In this document: positions 28,496-37,800 of the stretch, piece by piece
Position numbering within the stretch: the first letter of the stretch is position 1
How the letters are laid out: every line of letters starts with the position of its first letter
NCBI GenBank assembly: GCA_024401275.1
Contig: JAKSLJ010000022.1
Coordinates: forward strand, 1-56,516
Source: Bacteroidaceae bacterium
Lineage (GTDB): Bacteria > Bacteroidota > Bacteroidia > Bacteroidales > Bacteroidaceae
Direction of reading: 5' to 3'
Length of the DNA: 56,516 bases
Program-made: the position numbers and the translations under genes
Notes under the pieces: model-generated
Told to the model about the DNA's origin: nothing
Databases searched by the model: none
The model's input: only the letters and a program-made list of their open reading frames with translations

Positions 28496-31400
28496 TCATT
28501 CTGTATTCGATTTCTCAATGTCATTGCTGACAAGCTCTGGGACGGTGAAATTGCCGTTGCAATAGTCTGCGGCAGAGACTTTTATGTAGCTGCCTTTGCT
28601 GCGAACGAACTCCAACAGCTTGCGGAACGTGAGGTTCTGGCAGAGCAAGTAAGGATTTCCAATCATTATGAGGTTCAGTCGGGCGCGCGTCATCGCCACA
28701 TTCAGTTTTCTGTCTATAACCATGCCGTCTTCCTCAAAGACGCAGTCGGTCAGGAAGTTTAGTTGGTAAGGCTGCTGAATAGTGAAACCATAGATTATGT
28801 AGTCGCGCTGACTGCCCTGATAGCGTTCCACGGTGTCTATTGTAATGTTATGCAGAACGGAAATCCCAAAGCGGTCAATGGCATTGCGCACCATGGAAAT
28901 CTGATTGCGGTATGGTACGATGATGCCAACAGTCTTGTCCTGATGGAAGGTCTCTTTTGTAAGATTGTATATCTGGAGGACTGTGGCGGCAATCATTTCA
29001 GCCTCTATGCTGTTTGTCTTGAGAGAAATCGGCAGTTTAGCTGATTCCGAAGTTATGAAGGCGATGCGTCGGGAAGTGAGCATCTTGACTATTGCGTTGT
29101 CGGAAGTCAGATTCTTGTTCGGAAGCATTTGGTGCTCAAGAGGTACAATGTCCAGTCGCCCGCCATAGAAAGCAATGTTGGGAAATTCCGCAATGTCCCT
29201 GTGCATACGACCTTGCTTCGTAAGCATATAGACGAAGCGCTCGTCATAGCCCGTGTCTGTCTTGAACTGTGCCAGCAGTCTCTCAAACAGCGACAGACGA
29301 CAGTCTGTAAGGTTGATGGCATTCAGTTCAGGCTCCGTAACAGCCGATTCTTCCGGCATCTGCTGAACTACAGCCGGCAACTGCTTGTGGTCGCCTATGA
29401 GAACAAATTTACTGATTGCCTCCCTGCCGTCCTTGCATGCGCTGAGAAGACCTATAAGATGAGGCTCCAGTATTTGCGACGACTCATCGACGATGGCAAG
29501 GCTGAACTGCTTCAAAGAGAACAATGACTGGTTGGCATTCAGCGCTGCTGTTGTGCCACAGAACACGCGGCACTTGTGAATCAGCCTGTTTGCCTCGCTA
29601 CCCGAGCCTGCTAATGAGCATCGTCTGCTCAATAAGTGCTTTCTGTAATCGGGAGCGCACGAAAGTTCTCCACCAATTCTGATGAAGTCAAAGAATGGAT
29701 CTTCCTGCTTAATCTCTACAAGTTTGCTGCATATCTCGTCAACAGCACGATTGGTGTATGAAAGCAGCAACACATTGCTTCCCTCTTCCTGCAGCTCTTC
29801 CTTCAGCAGGTTTACAAGTCCGTAGGATGTTTTTCCTGTTCCCGGAGGGCCGATGATAAGGAATAGATCCTTAGCCTGTTTTGCCCTGAGCGACAAGGTG
29901 TTGAAACTGCCATAGTCGCCCCTCAAATCTCTTGATTCGTCTGTTTCAGGCAGTCTTTGTGAAAGGATAAGGTCGCGACGACTCTTTGGTGCTGAGAGGA
30001 AAGAGTGCATGGCACTGTATAATGATCCGGTCATTGACTCGAACATGTCGTGCTCAATAGCCCAAAGCGTATTTTCCGGCTTGTCCTCAAACACTTTCTT
30101 GTCTGTCTGCGCATTGCGGAGTCGCAGTTCTATGGTGTCTTCCTTTATATCGACTATGCTTGCGCGGTTTACCATCTGTGCGCAGGCATCAGGCGTCTCG
30201 TCTGCCATGTAGGGATAGAGTATCACGATGTCGCCGATACGGAAGTTCGATGTGTCGGCTGATTGTGGCTCAAGGAAGCGCAGCTTTATGTAGGCAACAC
30301 TCTCGTCCTTGAAGACATAATCATCTATGACGAGGTTGTCGTAGATGTTACCGGCAGCCTTCTTGCTCTCCAATGTGTCGTGCCAGATGGATGCAAAGCC
30401 GGAGTTTTCCTTCGTTTTGTTGCCTACCTTTGAGAGTAGTAGTTCGTTCTCGATGAAGCGGAGAAAGCGCAGATAATATGCTCGCTCAAGTGGCGAAGCA
30501 TTGTGGATAGGGGAGAGTAGAGCCTGCAGTTCTGGCTTGGTGTAAGCATCCCACAGTTTGCCGGAAACATTCTTCATGTTGAGCTTCTCAGGAGTCAGCG
30601 TGGCGAGAATGTCCATGCCCTCCTTGGCATAAAGAAATTCGCTCCATGCCAAGAGGTTGCGCATCTTTATGCAGCGAAGGAACAGCTCGGGGATAATCTG
30701 GGTGCGAAGCAGTCCTTGCGAGTATTTTGAATAGAGCAGATAGGAACGTACATTGTCAGCAAACTTATTGAATTCGTAGATGTACAATGCCCTGTAGAGT
30801 GTAGCCTGAACAGTATGCTGCTCTTTTGCCACAGGCTTGTTCGGGTTATAGTTTGGAGCATTGAATGGAACAAACTCCCCTTTGCCCGATTTTTGTTCTA
30901 TTATAGTTACCTCGTCGTCCTTCTCGCTGAGGAAGTCGAAGCGTCCCTGTATGCCCAAAGTGGAACTGAAGAATGACGGTTCGAGAATAACGTTTTTCTG
31001 GTCGTAGTTGCCTATTGAGGCTGGCAGGTCCTCGCCTATGAGCTTGTCTATGTTGCGTTTCTGTATCTGTCCGTCTTCACGGAACTTTGCGTACTGGGCA
31101 ATGAACTCCGGACAGGAGATGAGGCTCAGCGTGTTTTTGCTGATAAACTCCTTCATGCTGTCGTCAAAGGCTATCTTCTTGCCGTGGACAGTGTTGTCAA
31201 GAAGTTGGCCAGACAGATTTCCGAGATGGATGTGGATGGTGTTTGGCGAAGGCTTTATCTTGTTGATAAGATTTACGAAAGGCGACTCAGCGTATGTCTC
31301 GAAGCAACTGGCTATGGTCGTGATGTTTATAAGATAGTCAGGCTCGAGTATGATAAGTTCTGGCAGACAGATGTTTCCGTCTTCGCTCATGCGGATGCGG

Positions 31401-32077
31401 ACCAGATTTATTACTGCGCCCTCCCAAAGTATGCTTGAAAGGTACGTCCAACTGCCTTTGCCGTCGCGGGTAAGTTGCTTGTTCTTCTCGCTGTAGCAAA
31501 TCTGCAGCGTGGTGCCGTTCTCCTCCTCAGTAGCCCAGATGTGTTCCTCGTCCCAGCGTTCCACCGAAGCCCGAACAACCTTCTCGTCAAACTTACCCCA
31601 TCGGCTCCTTCTGTCTGCTTTCGGGAAGTGCGCCTTTAGTTGTTCCGGAATATCCTCTTTGCCACATATATAATATACCAAAAGGGCTGTGGCCTTGAGG
31701 TTATGCTTGAAGTTCTTGGTCAGAACATCTTCCGTTATGTCCTTCCTGCGCTTGGCATAAGGGAACAATTCCTTGCGCGACAAGTGTATAAGATTGGCAA
31801 TGTTGCTCGGAATCTGATGCTCTTTTATGCAGTAGTCCACCTTTGAGAAAATACCCACCAAGGAAATCTTACAGTCAAGAATAGCCTGGTCAACGGCATG
31901 CGAAAACACATTGCGCAGGATGTCGTATTTCTGTTGAAGCGCAATGCTCTCACTGCACGTCTCTACAAGCTGCGAATAGAACGAAGCGGCAGAATCCATG
32001 ATGATAGACTTGCCTACGCGCGCCCTGATGGCATTCTTGTTATTGTACTTTCTCTGAGTATAGACCTGCAGTTTCAT
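28496..32077 (-). CDS. Dna2-like nuclease-helicase
   Basis: 1193 aa. The middle holds a PD-(D/E)XK nuclease motif: GIQGRFDFL with Asp, then TIIEQKSGKGEF with the E-x-K pair (about 390-415). The C-terminal half is an SF1B helicase: Walker A GPPGTGKTS (near 750), motif Ia LLLSYTNRAVDE, Walker B VDESSQ (near 860), motif III GDHKQLP, and the terminal DTVERYQGSQRD and VAMTRARLNLIMIG. This order matches Dna2/UPF1-type enzymes that trim and unwind flaps or ends. A promoter -7 box is only 5 bp upstream of the ATG at 32077, so a leaderless mRNA or a start at Met28 (31996) is possible. Confidence 0.82.
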   Translation of the reverse strand: MKLQVYTQRKYNNKNAIRARVGKSIIMDSAASFYSQLVETCSESIALQQKYDILRNVFSHAVDQAILDCKISLVGIFSKVDYCIKEHQIPSNIANLIHLSRKELFPYAKRRKDITEDVLTKNFKHNLKATALLVYYICGKEDIPEQLKAHFPKADRRSRWGKFDEKVVRASVERWDEEHIWATEEENGTTLQICYSEKNKQLTRDGKGSWTYLSSILWEGAVINLVRIRMSEDGNICLPELIILEPDYLINITTIASCFETYAESPFVNLINKIKPSPNTIHIHLGNLSGQLLDNTVHGKKIAFDDSMKEFISKNTLSLISCPEFIAQYAKFREDGQIQKRNIDKLIGEDLPASIGNYDQKNVILEPSFFSSTLGIQGRFDFLSEKDDEVTIIEQKSGKGEFVPFNAPNYNPNKPVAKEQHTVQATLYRALYIYEFNKFADNVRSYLLYSKYSQGLLRTQIIPELFLRCIKMRNLLAWSEFLYAKEGMDILATLTPEKLNMKNVSGKLWDAYTKPELQALLSPIHNASPLERAYYLRFLRFIENELLLSKVGNKTKENSGFASIWHDTLESKKAAGNIYDNLVIDDYVFKDESVAYIKLRFLEPQSADTSNFRIGDIVILYPYMADETPDACAQMVNRASIVDIKEDTIELRLRNAQTDKKVFEDKPENTLWAIEHDMFESMTGSLYSAMHSFLSAPKSRRDLILSQRLPETDESRDLRGDYGSFNTLSLRAKQAKDLFLIIGPPGTGKTSYGLVNLLKEELQEEGSNVLLLSYTNRAVDEICSKLVEIKQEDPFFDFIRIGGELSCAPDYRKHLLSRRCSLAGSGSEANRLIHKCRVFCGTTAALNANQSLFSLKQFSLAIVDESSQILEPHLIGLLSACKDGREAISKFVLIGDHKQLPAVVQQMPEESAVTEPELNAINLTDCRLSLFERLLAQFKTDTGYDERFVYMLTKQGRMHRDIAEFPNIAFYGGRLDIVPLEHQMLPNKNLTSDNAIVKMLTSRRIAFITSESAKLPISLKTNSIEAEMIAATVLQIYNLTKETFHQDKTVGIIVPYRNQISMVRNAIDRFGISVLHNITIDTVERYQGSQRDYIIYGFTIQQPYQLNFLTDCVFEEDGMVIDRKLNVAMTRARLNLIMIGNPYLLCQNLTFRKLLEFVRSKGSYIKVSAADYCNGNFTVPELVSNDIEKSNTE

Positions 32078-32081
32078 ACTG

Positions 32082-32113
32082 CAAAATTAGGCATTTTCTT
32101 CATAATAAACAAA
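32082..32113 (-). promoter_or_regulatory. Promoter at the very start of the nuclease-helicase gene
   Basis: On the minus strand TTTG (32110-32113) and TAATTTTG (32082-32089) are 20 bp apart. The -7 box ends 5 bp before the annotated ATG, which implies a leaderless transcript or a downstream start. Confidence 0.65.
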
Positions 32114-32143
32114 AAAAAGAGATACAAATTGCTCTGTATCTCT
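32110..32143 (-). terminator. Terminator of the micro-ORF unit
   Basis: On the minus strand a 9-bp stem (AGAGATACA with TGTATCTCT, 8-nt loop) is followed by eight T. It closes the transcript carrying the 37- and 40-aa ORFs and overlaps the helicase -33 element. Confidence 0.8.
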
Positions 32144-32186
32144 AATAATGCTGCCCGATGAAGCGGAATCAGTTGAGGCTTACGAC

Positions 32187-32309
32187 TTAAAATACTCGGT
32201 ATAAGCCCATCGCACTTGCTGGATGCTCTATGCTATAAGCATTTGCACTATCGAAAAACTCGCCAGTTGTACGGATGAAATTTGCTATTGCTTTGAAAAA
32301 TCGTTTCAT
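32187..32309 (-). CDS. Micro-ORF 1, 40 aa, unknown
   Basis: The reading frame encodes 40 residues beginning MKRFFKAIANFIRTTGEFF and ending SAMGLYRVF. It is basic and amphipathic at the N-terminus. The upstream bases ACTTAAAAACATTAAA followed by an ATT spacer and ATG are the same as those before micro-ORF 2. That shared leader, the similar MK(K/R)FF start and a downstream terminator suggest a real small gene. No known family is recognised; candidates are a membrane-active peptide or a regulatory peptide. Confidence 0.5.
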   Translation of the reverse strand: MKRFFKAIANFIRTTGEFFDSANAYSIEHPASAMGLYRVF

Positions 32310-32518
32310 AATGTTTAATGTTTTTAAGTTTATTTTGTGGCTCTTCTTTTTTATTGCTTACGCAAGAAATCTTAAGGCTTTCGCCAGAAGGTTTAGCTCG
32401 ACGGCCGAAGGGAAAGTCAAATATTTCTTTCAAAAGATTTCCACAATCAGATTTCTAGCCCATAGGCTATAAAACTTTAATATAATCTTTGTTCTTGTGA
32501 TAATTGTGTTTTGGCTGA

Positions 32519-32632
32519 TTATAGGTAACCGTTCATGTACTTGCATGCCATTCTGCGATTGAGAGCATCATTACCTGTAATTTCCATTTGTTCTGTGAAC
32601 ATCTTTACCATTGTTGCAAAAAACTTTTTCAT
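32519..32632 (-). CDS. Micro-ORF 2, 37 aa, unknown
   Basis: The frame encodes 37 residues, MKKFFATMVKMFTEQ at the start and CKYMNGYL at the end. It is 209 bp upstream of micro-ORF 1 on the same strand and shares its 16-base pre-start sequence ACTTAAAAACATTAAA. A promoter-like TACCTTTG lies about 130 bp upstream, leaving a long leader. The two ORFs read like diverged paralogues of one small-protein family. Function is unknown. Confidence 0.5.
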   Translation of the reverse strand: MKKFFATMVKMFTEQMEITGNDALNRRMACKYMNGYL

Positions 32633-32763
32633 AATCTTTAATGTTTTTAAGTTGTTAATAATTTTTGTTTCTTGAACTTGTAGGGCGAAAATTTTTGAGC
32701 CGCGATTCAGGTTTTATTTCCGCCAACCGTCTCGGAAACTCCTCGCCTAACGTTTTCTGGTTG

Positions 32764-32771
32764 CAAAGGTA
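32764..32771 (-). promoter_or_regulatory. -7 box upstream of the micro-ORF unit
   Basis: TACCTTTG on the minus strand fits TAnnTTTG. No good -33 TTTG is visible at the right distance. The predicted leader of about 125 nt contains CGCCCTACAA, which also occurs near 51640. Confidence 0.45.
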
Positions 32772-32882
32772 TGGTGTTTTACGGAACTGTTCTGGACACC
32801 CTGTGAATTGTTTTCGTACATTCTGTGAACTTCATAATCTGTACGGTTTATTCATGGAATGTACGCTCTTACGGGAGGTTTC

Positions 32883-32910
32883 TTATGGAGGTTCGTGCCC
32901 TCACGACACC
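32883..32910. repeat. Half copy of the TTATGGAGGT hairpin element
   Basis: TTATGGAGG, then a hairpin (TCGTG, CCCT, CACGA) and CACC repeat the left part of the element at 39750-39845. The following CAAGCACCGCATTGGAAA recurs in the 326-bp tandem repeats. Confidence 0.6.
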
Positions 32911-32933
32911 AAGCACCGCATTGGAAACCTATA

Positions 32934-33052
32934 AAAATTCACGATAAAATTTACGGTAAATTCACGGTCATTCGCGTTAAAATAACAAAAGAATGCCTGC
33001 GGCGCACGCAAATGTTCGTAAATTTATTCGTGAATTTATTCGTAAATTATTT
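32934..33052. repeat. AT-rich inverted repeat with about 12-bp periodic units
   Basis: The left side carries AAATTCACG/AAATTTACG units and the right side carries the complementary CGTAAATTT/CGTGAATTT units. The two sides could pair as one long imperfect stem. No gene is visible here. Confidence 0.5.
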
Positions 33053-33084
33053 TGTGGGGGCAATAACTTTCCTAAAAAAAACTC

Positions 33085-33902
33085 TTGGAGGAAATCTCAT
33101 GTGGTAATGCGATAGTTTTTTTGTACCTCATGTGGAAAGTGGGGAATATGTGGAAACAAGACAATGTTAAAACTTCCCCATATTCCCCACATTCCCCAAG
33201 AGACAGAGAACTAATCAGCTTCTCCAAGCCTTACAATCAGTATCACCAAGCACCGCATTGGAAAACGCCGCCCCATGGCATCGTTAAACCACCGTAAAAG
33301 CCCCACTCCCTGCCTTTTATTTTATAGCCTATCGGCTCTAGCGTTAGCGTAGTCGCGACCGTCAGGGAGTCCCGAAGGGATGCGAAGCACAAATCAGGTT
33401 GAGGAAATCTTTGGAGGAAATCTCATGTGGTAATGCGATAGTTTTTTTGTACCTCATGTGGAAAGTGGGGAATATGTGGAAACAAGACAATGTTAAAACT
33501 TCCCCATATTCCCCACATTCCCCAAGAGACAGAGAACTAATCAGCTTCTCCAAGCCTTACAATCAGTATCACCAAGCACCGCATTGGAAAACGCCGCCCC
33601 ATGGCATCGTTAAACCACCGTAAAAGCCCCACTCCCTGCCTTTTATTTTATAGCCTATCGGCTCTAGCGTTAGCGTAGTCGCGACCGTCAGGGAGTCCCG
33701 AAGGGATGCGAAGCACAAATCAGGTTGAGGAAATCTTTGGAGGAAATCTCATGTGGTAATGCGATAGTTTTTTTGTACCTCATGTGGAAAGTGGGGAATA
33801 TGTGGAAACAAGACAATGTTAAAACTTCCCCATATTCCCCACATTCCCCAAGAGACAGAGAACTAATCAGCTTCTCCAAGCCTTACAATCAGTATCACCA
33901 AG
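33085..33902. repeat. 326-bp tandem repeat, 2.5 copies
   Basis: Copies at 33085-33410 and 33411-33736 appear identical by eye. A third, 33737-33902, stops after 166 bp at a junction with unrelated sequence. Each copy contains the 29-bp-arm inverted repeat. The full copies also contain a CGCCCCATGGCATCGTTAA module and a TCCCGAAGGGA hairpin. Short frames inside (about 75 aa) change with the repeat and are not convincing genes. Near-identity implies recent duplication or gene conversion. Confidence 0.93.
33126..33202. repeat. 29-bp-arm imperfect inverted repeat (copies also at 33452-33528 and 33778-33854)
   Basis: The left arm (CTCATGTGGAAAGTGGGG...) and the complement of the right arm differ at only 4 of 29 positions. 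The loop is about 18 nt with GTTAAAA. The same element type occurs at 8011-8099, 25 kb away, so it is dispersed. Confidence 0.8.
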
Positions 33903-33935
33903 GGAGCCAATTCGTATCTTCGGACGAGCCGAGTC

Positions 33936-33998
33936 ATTTTCTTATAAGAAAAGCACCCAGTTTCTTATAAGAAAAAATATTTTTTCTAGTAAGAAAAT
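33936..33998. repeat. Cluster of TTTCTTATAAGAAA palindromes
   Basis: Two perfect palindromes TTTCTTATAAGAAA and a variant TTTCTAGTAAGAAA lie within 63 bp. The outer ATTTTCTTA and TAAGAAAAT ends are also mutually inverted. Confidence 0.7.
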
Positions 33999-34164
33999 GG
34001 TGCGTCCGGCAGGGAGAAAGATTTCGTCCGCCAGGGAGAGAGGCTTTTTCCCGCCCTGGGAAGGTCGCAGCCCTCTAGCCCCTCCCCCTTATGATAGGGG
34101 AGTAAAATGGATTGAAGGCATAAATGAAATTTATGTTGTCCCTTCTGGAGTTTTTGAATTGGAA

Positions 34165-34352
34165 ACGACGCCCCATGGCGTCGTTAAACCGCCGCAAACA
34201 AACATCGCCCCTTAAAGAAGCCATGGGGCTTCTTCTCCAATAAACCGCCGCAAAAGCACATATAGTTCATAAGCAGCGTTTCCATATTCGTTTCTTAACG
34301 ACATGCGCCATGGGGCGTATAAGGTACTGCCTTCCAGGCAGTTCCCAGTACC
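34165..34352. repeat. Inverted CGCCCCATGGCGTCGTTAA modules and nested hairpins
   Basis: One copy of the module (about 34168) faces an inverted copy (about 34295-34317). Between them is a perfect hairpin, AAGAAGCC-ATGG-GGCTTCTT (34215-34234). A further hairpin (GGTACTG with CAGTACC, 34323-34352) follows. Direct copies of the module occur in the tandem repeats at about 33271 and 33597. No coding sequence is visible. Confidence 0.6.
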
Positions 34353-34589
34353 ATTTCATGCTATCCGAGCACATCCTCCTCGCTTCGCTCTGAGTATGTA
34401 CCCGGTTAATATCGCTTCGCTCAGTAGTGGCTTCCAGCCACATCTAAACATTTACCGGACACCATTAGTTAAAAAGAATAAATTTTCAAGAAAAATCCAG
34501 ATTAAGTTTCTCCATGAGAAAACCCTCTCTTTTGTGCACAAAAGAAGCAATTTGAGAACCAAATAGATTCAAATCCTTGACCGAAATCA

Positions 34590-34611
34590 ATATATATATA
34601 TATATATATAA
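34590..34611. repeat. AT dinucleotide microsatellite
   Basis: An uninterrupted (AT)11 tract lies about 30 bp upstream of a -7 box for the BspA-like operon. Length changes there could alter promoter strength. Confidence 0.85.
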
Positions 34612-34640
34612 CTTTTACTTATTAATTGCTTCTTTTTATC

Positions 34641-34648
34641 TAATTTTG
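34641..34648 (+). promoter_or_regulatory. -7 box for the BspA-like protein operon
   Basis: TAATTTTG matches TAnnTTTG. A weak TTTA at 34615-34618 lies 22 bp upstream. The start codon is about 220 bp downstream, so the message would have a long leader. Confidence 0.5.
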
Positions 34649-34655
34649 CCCCGAA

Positions 34656-34770
34656 TTATATCGATATAAGGGCTTTTAGGGATGAAATACAAAATGGGAT
34701 TTCCGTAGCTCGTTCTACGATTCCGGGTATTGCGAAGACCTCAAGTAGGGGCGAGTGAAGGATTCCCATG
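34656..34770 (+). ncRNA. Candidate structured 5' leader RNA
   Basis: Non-coding leader between the -7 box and the BspA-like gene. ATGGGA (34694-34699) can pair with TCCCAT (34764-34769), enclosing a CGTAG/CTACG hairpin (34704-34719) and a second GC-rich segment. That gives a branched fold. I do not recognise a known riboswitch class. The region is distinctly more GC-rich than the AT-rich bases around it. Confidence 0.35.
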
Positions 34771-34871
34771 TGTTAAGCGCCTATATATATAATAATGTAG
34801 AAGAATATAGAAACAACTAGAATTATTTCAGAATTAACATTAACATAATAATATAATTAAACAAACTAATT

Positions 34872-37800
34872 ATGAAAAAGTTTTTACTTTCTCTATGCCT
34901 GACGATGCTCTCGGTTGTTGGAGCATGGGCGCAAGAAATTGACAAAGCTGATACTTCGGATGAAGTTGGCGCAGCAGTCAGAAGGCTTGAAGTCGTTCTC
35001 AGCGGCGATTGGCTCAATGGAGACAATGTTGAAGATAGAACGGAAATGCTCATAGACCTTATTATGGGCTATGAAGATGACGCTTTCAACGCAGACAAGG
35101 CTTTCACAGAAGTTACAATCAAGTCTGCAGAAGGTTCTACGGTTACAATTAATAACAAACTTCTCCAACAGCTTGTGACGGGTAAGGCAACAGTGGATCA
35201 GGATCAAACTACTTGGCATACTGCTAACAACAAGATTACTCGCCTTGACCTCAGCGGTGTTGCTGTAACTGGTTATGTGGGAAACGCTAGTGAAACGCGT
35301 ACAGAAAATTCTATTTGTCCACAAAATGCTTCTCCTGTAGTGTATTTTGCTATGCCTTCTTTCGAGGTTAGAGATGACCAGACATACACAATTCCTTCTT
35401 ATGTGTTGAATGGTCTTACAAATATGGACGAGTTGATCCTTCCTGCTAATACAAAGAAGGTTGGAACTGCTGCATTTGCAGGACTTATGTACAACAAGTT
35501 TAAGCTTAATGTAGGTCTTGAATTTATAGGAAACTCTGCTTTCCATGCATCAAGCGACAGAAAGGGAATGGAAACTCTTGACATTCCTTCTTCTGTAAAG
35601 TATATCGGTCCAGATGCTTTCTGGTTCCGTAGCTTTACTGATATCTATTTCCACTCTGCTCAGGCTCCTATCTGTCCTGTAGGCTATGGTGTTATTGAAA
35701 AAGCCGATCATGCTATGCTTTACAATGACTGCTATATGGGTAACAACGGTTTTACTGATAGTAATGAGCATGCGGAAAGTCAGACTTCTGGAGTGTATCC
35801 TATGGGTAGAGATGGAGGAAAGCCTGGCAAAGCAAACCGTGAGAACTACATGTCAGAAGGTAAGAGATGGATGGTAATGGTTCACTTCCCTTCTTCTGCT
35901 GAGATGGCAGCTGAGGGCAAGACTCTTGATATTGCATCTTACAAGGATGTTACTCGTGTATACAACAAGGTATATGGTAATATTTATGGTTCTGGTAATG
36001 ATGCAGAGAAAATAGAAATTGCCATCCCTGGTCATGAGCAAGAATACATACAAAGAGAAAAAGTTTGGGATGAAGCTAATTCTTTTGACTATGTAGGTAA
36101 GGAAACAACACCGTTGACATACGGTACTGTAACAGCCGCTAAGGATGTGAACTCTGGCTATGAGGATACATACCGTGGCCTCAACTATATCTGGCCTTCA
36201 CAGTCTCAGTGGGTGCGCGCGTTTAACACTGTTGCTCTTGGTTATAACTGGGACGGTGTTACTGAGTATCGTCCAACACTTACCTCTGAGCAGATTGCTC
36301 TTATGGTAGAAGATGGCCTTCAGGTTAACATGAAGCAGGATGGTTCTGGCTCAGGTCAGTGGGTAGCTGTTGGTGAGGACATCACTTACGATGAGGCTAA
36401 GGCTAATGAATACAACGCAGGTCTTGAAGGTGCCGTTCATGCTGGCGAAGCAAAGGATTGGTACACAGCAGAAGAGGCTATTGATCACAATGCAGAACTC
36501 GAAGGTGCTGTTTCTGCTGGTGATACTCATACCTATTCTGAAGCAGAAGCTTATGCTAACAATGCAAATCTTCCAGATGCAATCTCAACAAGCGATATAA
36601 AAGAACCTGCTGTTCCAAGTCAGCCTGCTGTTTATTATACTGATGATGAAAAAGTTCAGGTTAATAATGTTTGGTATGTAAAAGAAACATTGATTTATCA
36701 CGATGCTGTACCAGCTGTTTACTATGAGGATTCTGAGGTAACAACTATTAATAATAATGAATGGTACAAAGTCGAGGACATCGTAAGTCTTGATGGCTAT
36801 TACACAGATGCATATCTTCAGAGCATGGGTGTCCCTGGATATAATTATTTATATTCAGGAGATACAAAGACAGATGAGAATGGAACAACTTTGTATAAAT
36901 TTACAGGAAAAATAGCGATTCCAGGTGCAACAGTAGTTGGTTATCAGTGGCAAGTGGATCAAGGACAGCGTTTTGTTAAAGAGGCTGGTTCTGACGCTTA
37001 TTGGGAAGTGACTGCTGATTCTAAGCAGGTTCCTTCTGATAATATTAAGATTCCTGCAGTAATTGGTCATGATGACATATATTATACTGAAACTGAAGTA
37101 AATCAGTATAATATGGATCTTGATGGTGCAGTAAAGCCTGGCGATGAGGTTACATTTACAGCAGAGACCGCAGCTGCTTACAACGCAGCTCTCACAGGTG
37201 CAGTTAAGGCAGGTGACGAAAAGGAATGGTGGTCTGCTGAAGAAGCTATCGCAGAAAACAAGAAGCTTCCTGGCGCAAGAGAAGCTGGTTTCACCTCTAA
37301 GAGCTATGACGACCCTGCAATCGCAGATCTTCTTTCTTGGGTAGCATTCCAGTCAACTCGTCGTTGCGTATTTGGTGCTAACGATGGTGGTGGTGATGAC
37401 TACGATCCAAAGGTCCCTTCTTCAGAGGCATGGTGGACTATCTGCTTGCCATTCGACCTTACAAAGGCTCAGATTGACAAGTACTTTGGTGAAGGTACTC
37501 ACGTATGTCTCTTCACTAAGGTTGACCGTAACATCAATCCGGGTGAAGGTAAGAATCCATACATTAAGTTCCACTTTACATCTGACCAGTATGTAGGTAA
37601 GACTGACGATCAGGTGGTTCTCCAGGCTCATGTACCATACATGATTTATCCTACAATTAAGGGTGCTGATGGTACTGCAGCTGCTGTTGGTAGGATTCCT
37701 GCATCAGAATATTACAAGAAGACAGGTAACCCAATTCCTACAGAAATTACTGCAACCGACGGAAAGGTGACATACCGTTTCATTGGTAACTACGACACAA

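Noticed and set aside
8011-33854. Replication origin with DnaA boxes (TTTCCACA-like motifs in the inverted repeats)
   Set aside because: The motifs deviate from TTATNCACA, occur at two distant sites as part of a palindromic repeat family, and no dnaA or dnaN lies nearby.
33085-33902. CRISPR array
   Set aside because: The period is 326 bp with identical full units. There are no short direct repeats with unique spacers and no cas genes.
33085-33970. Repeated frames of about 63-81 aa in the 326-bp tandem repeats
   Set aside because: The frames exist on both strands, follow the repeat, and the inverted repeat dictates their content. There is no promoter and no protein-like composition.
34303-34566. 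An 87-aa frame after the Cys/Pro-rich hairpins
   Set aside because: It is composed of repeat-module translation, with no start context and no recognisable domain.
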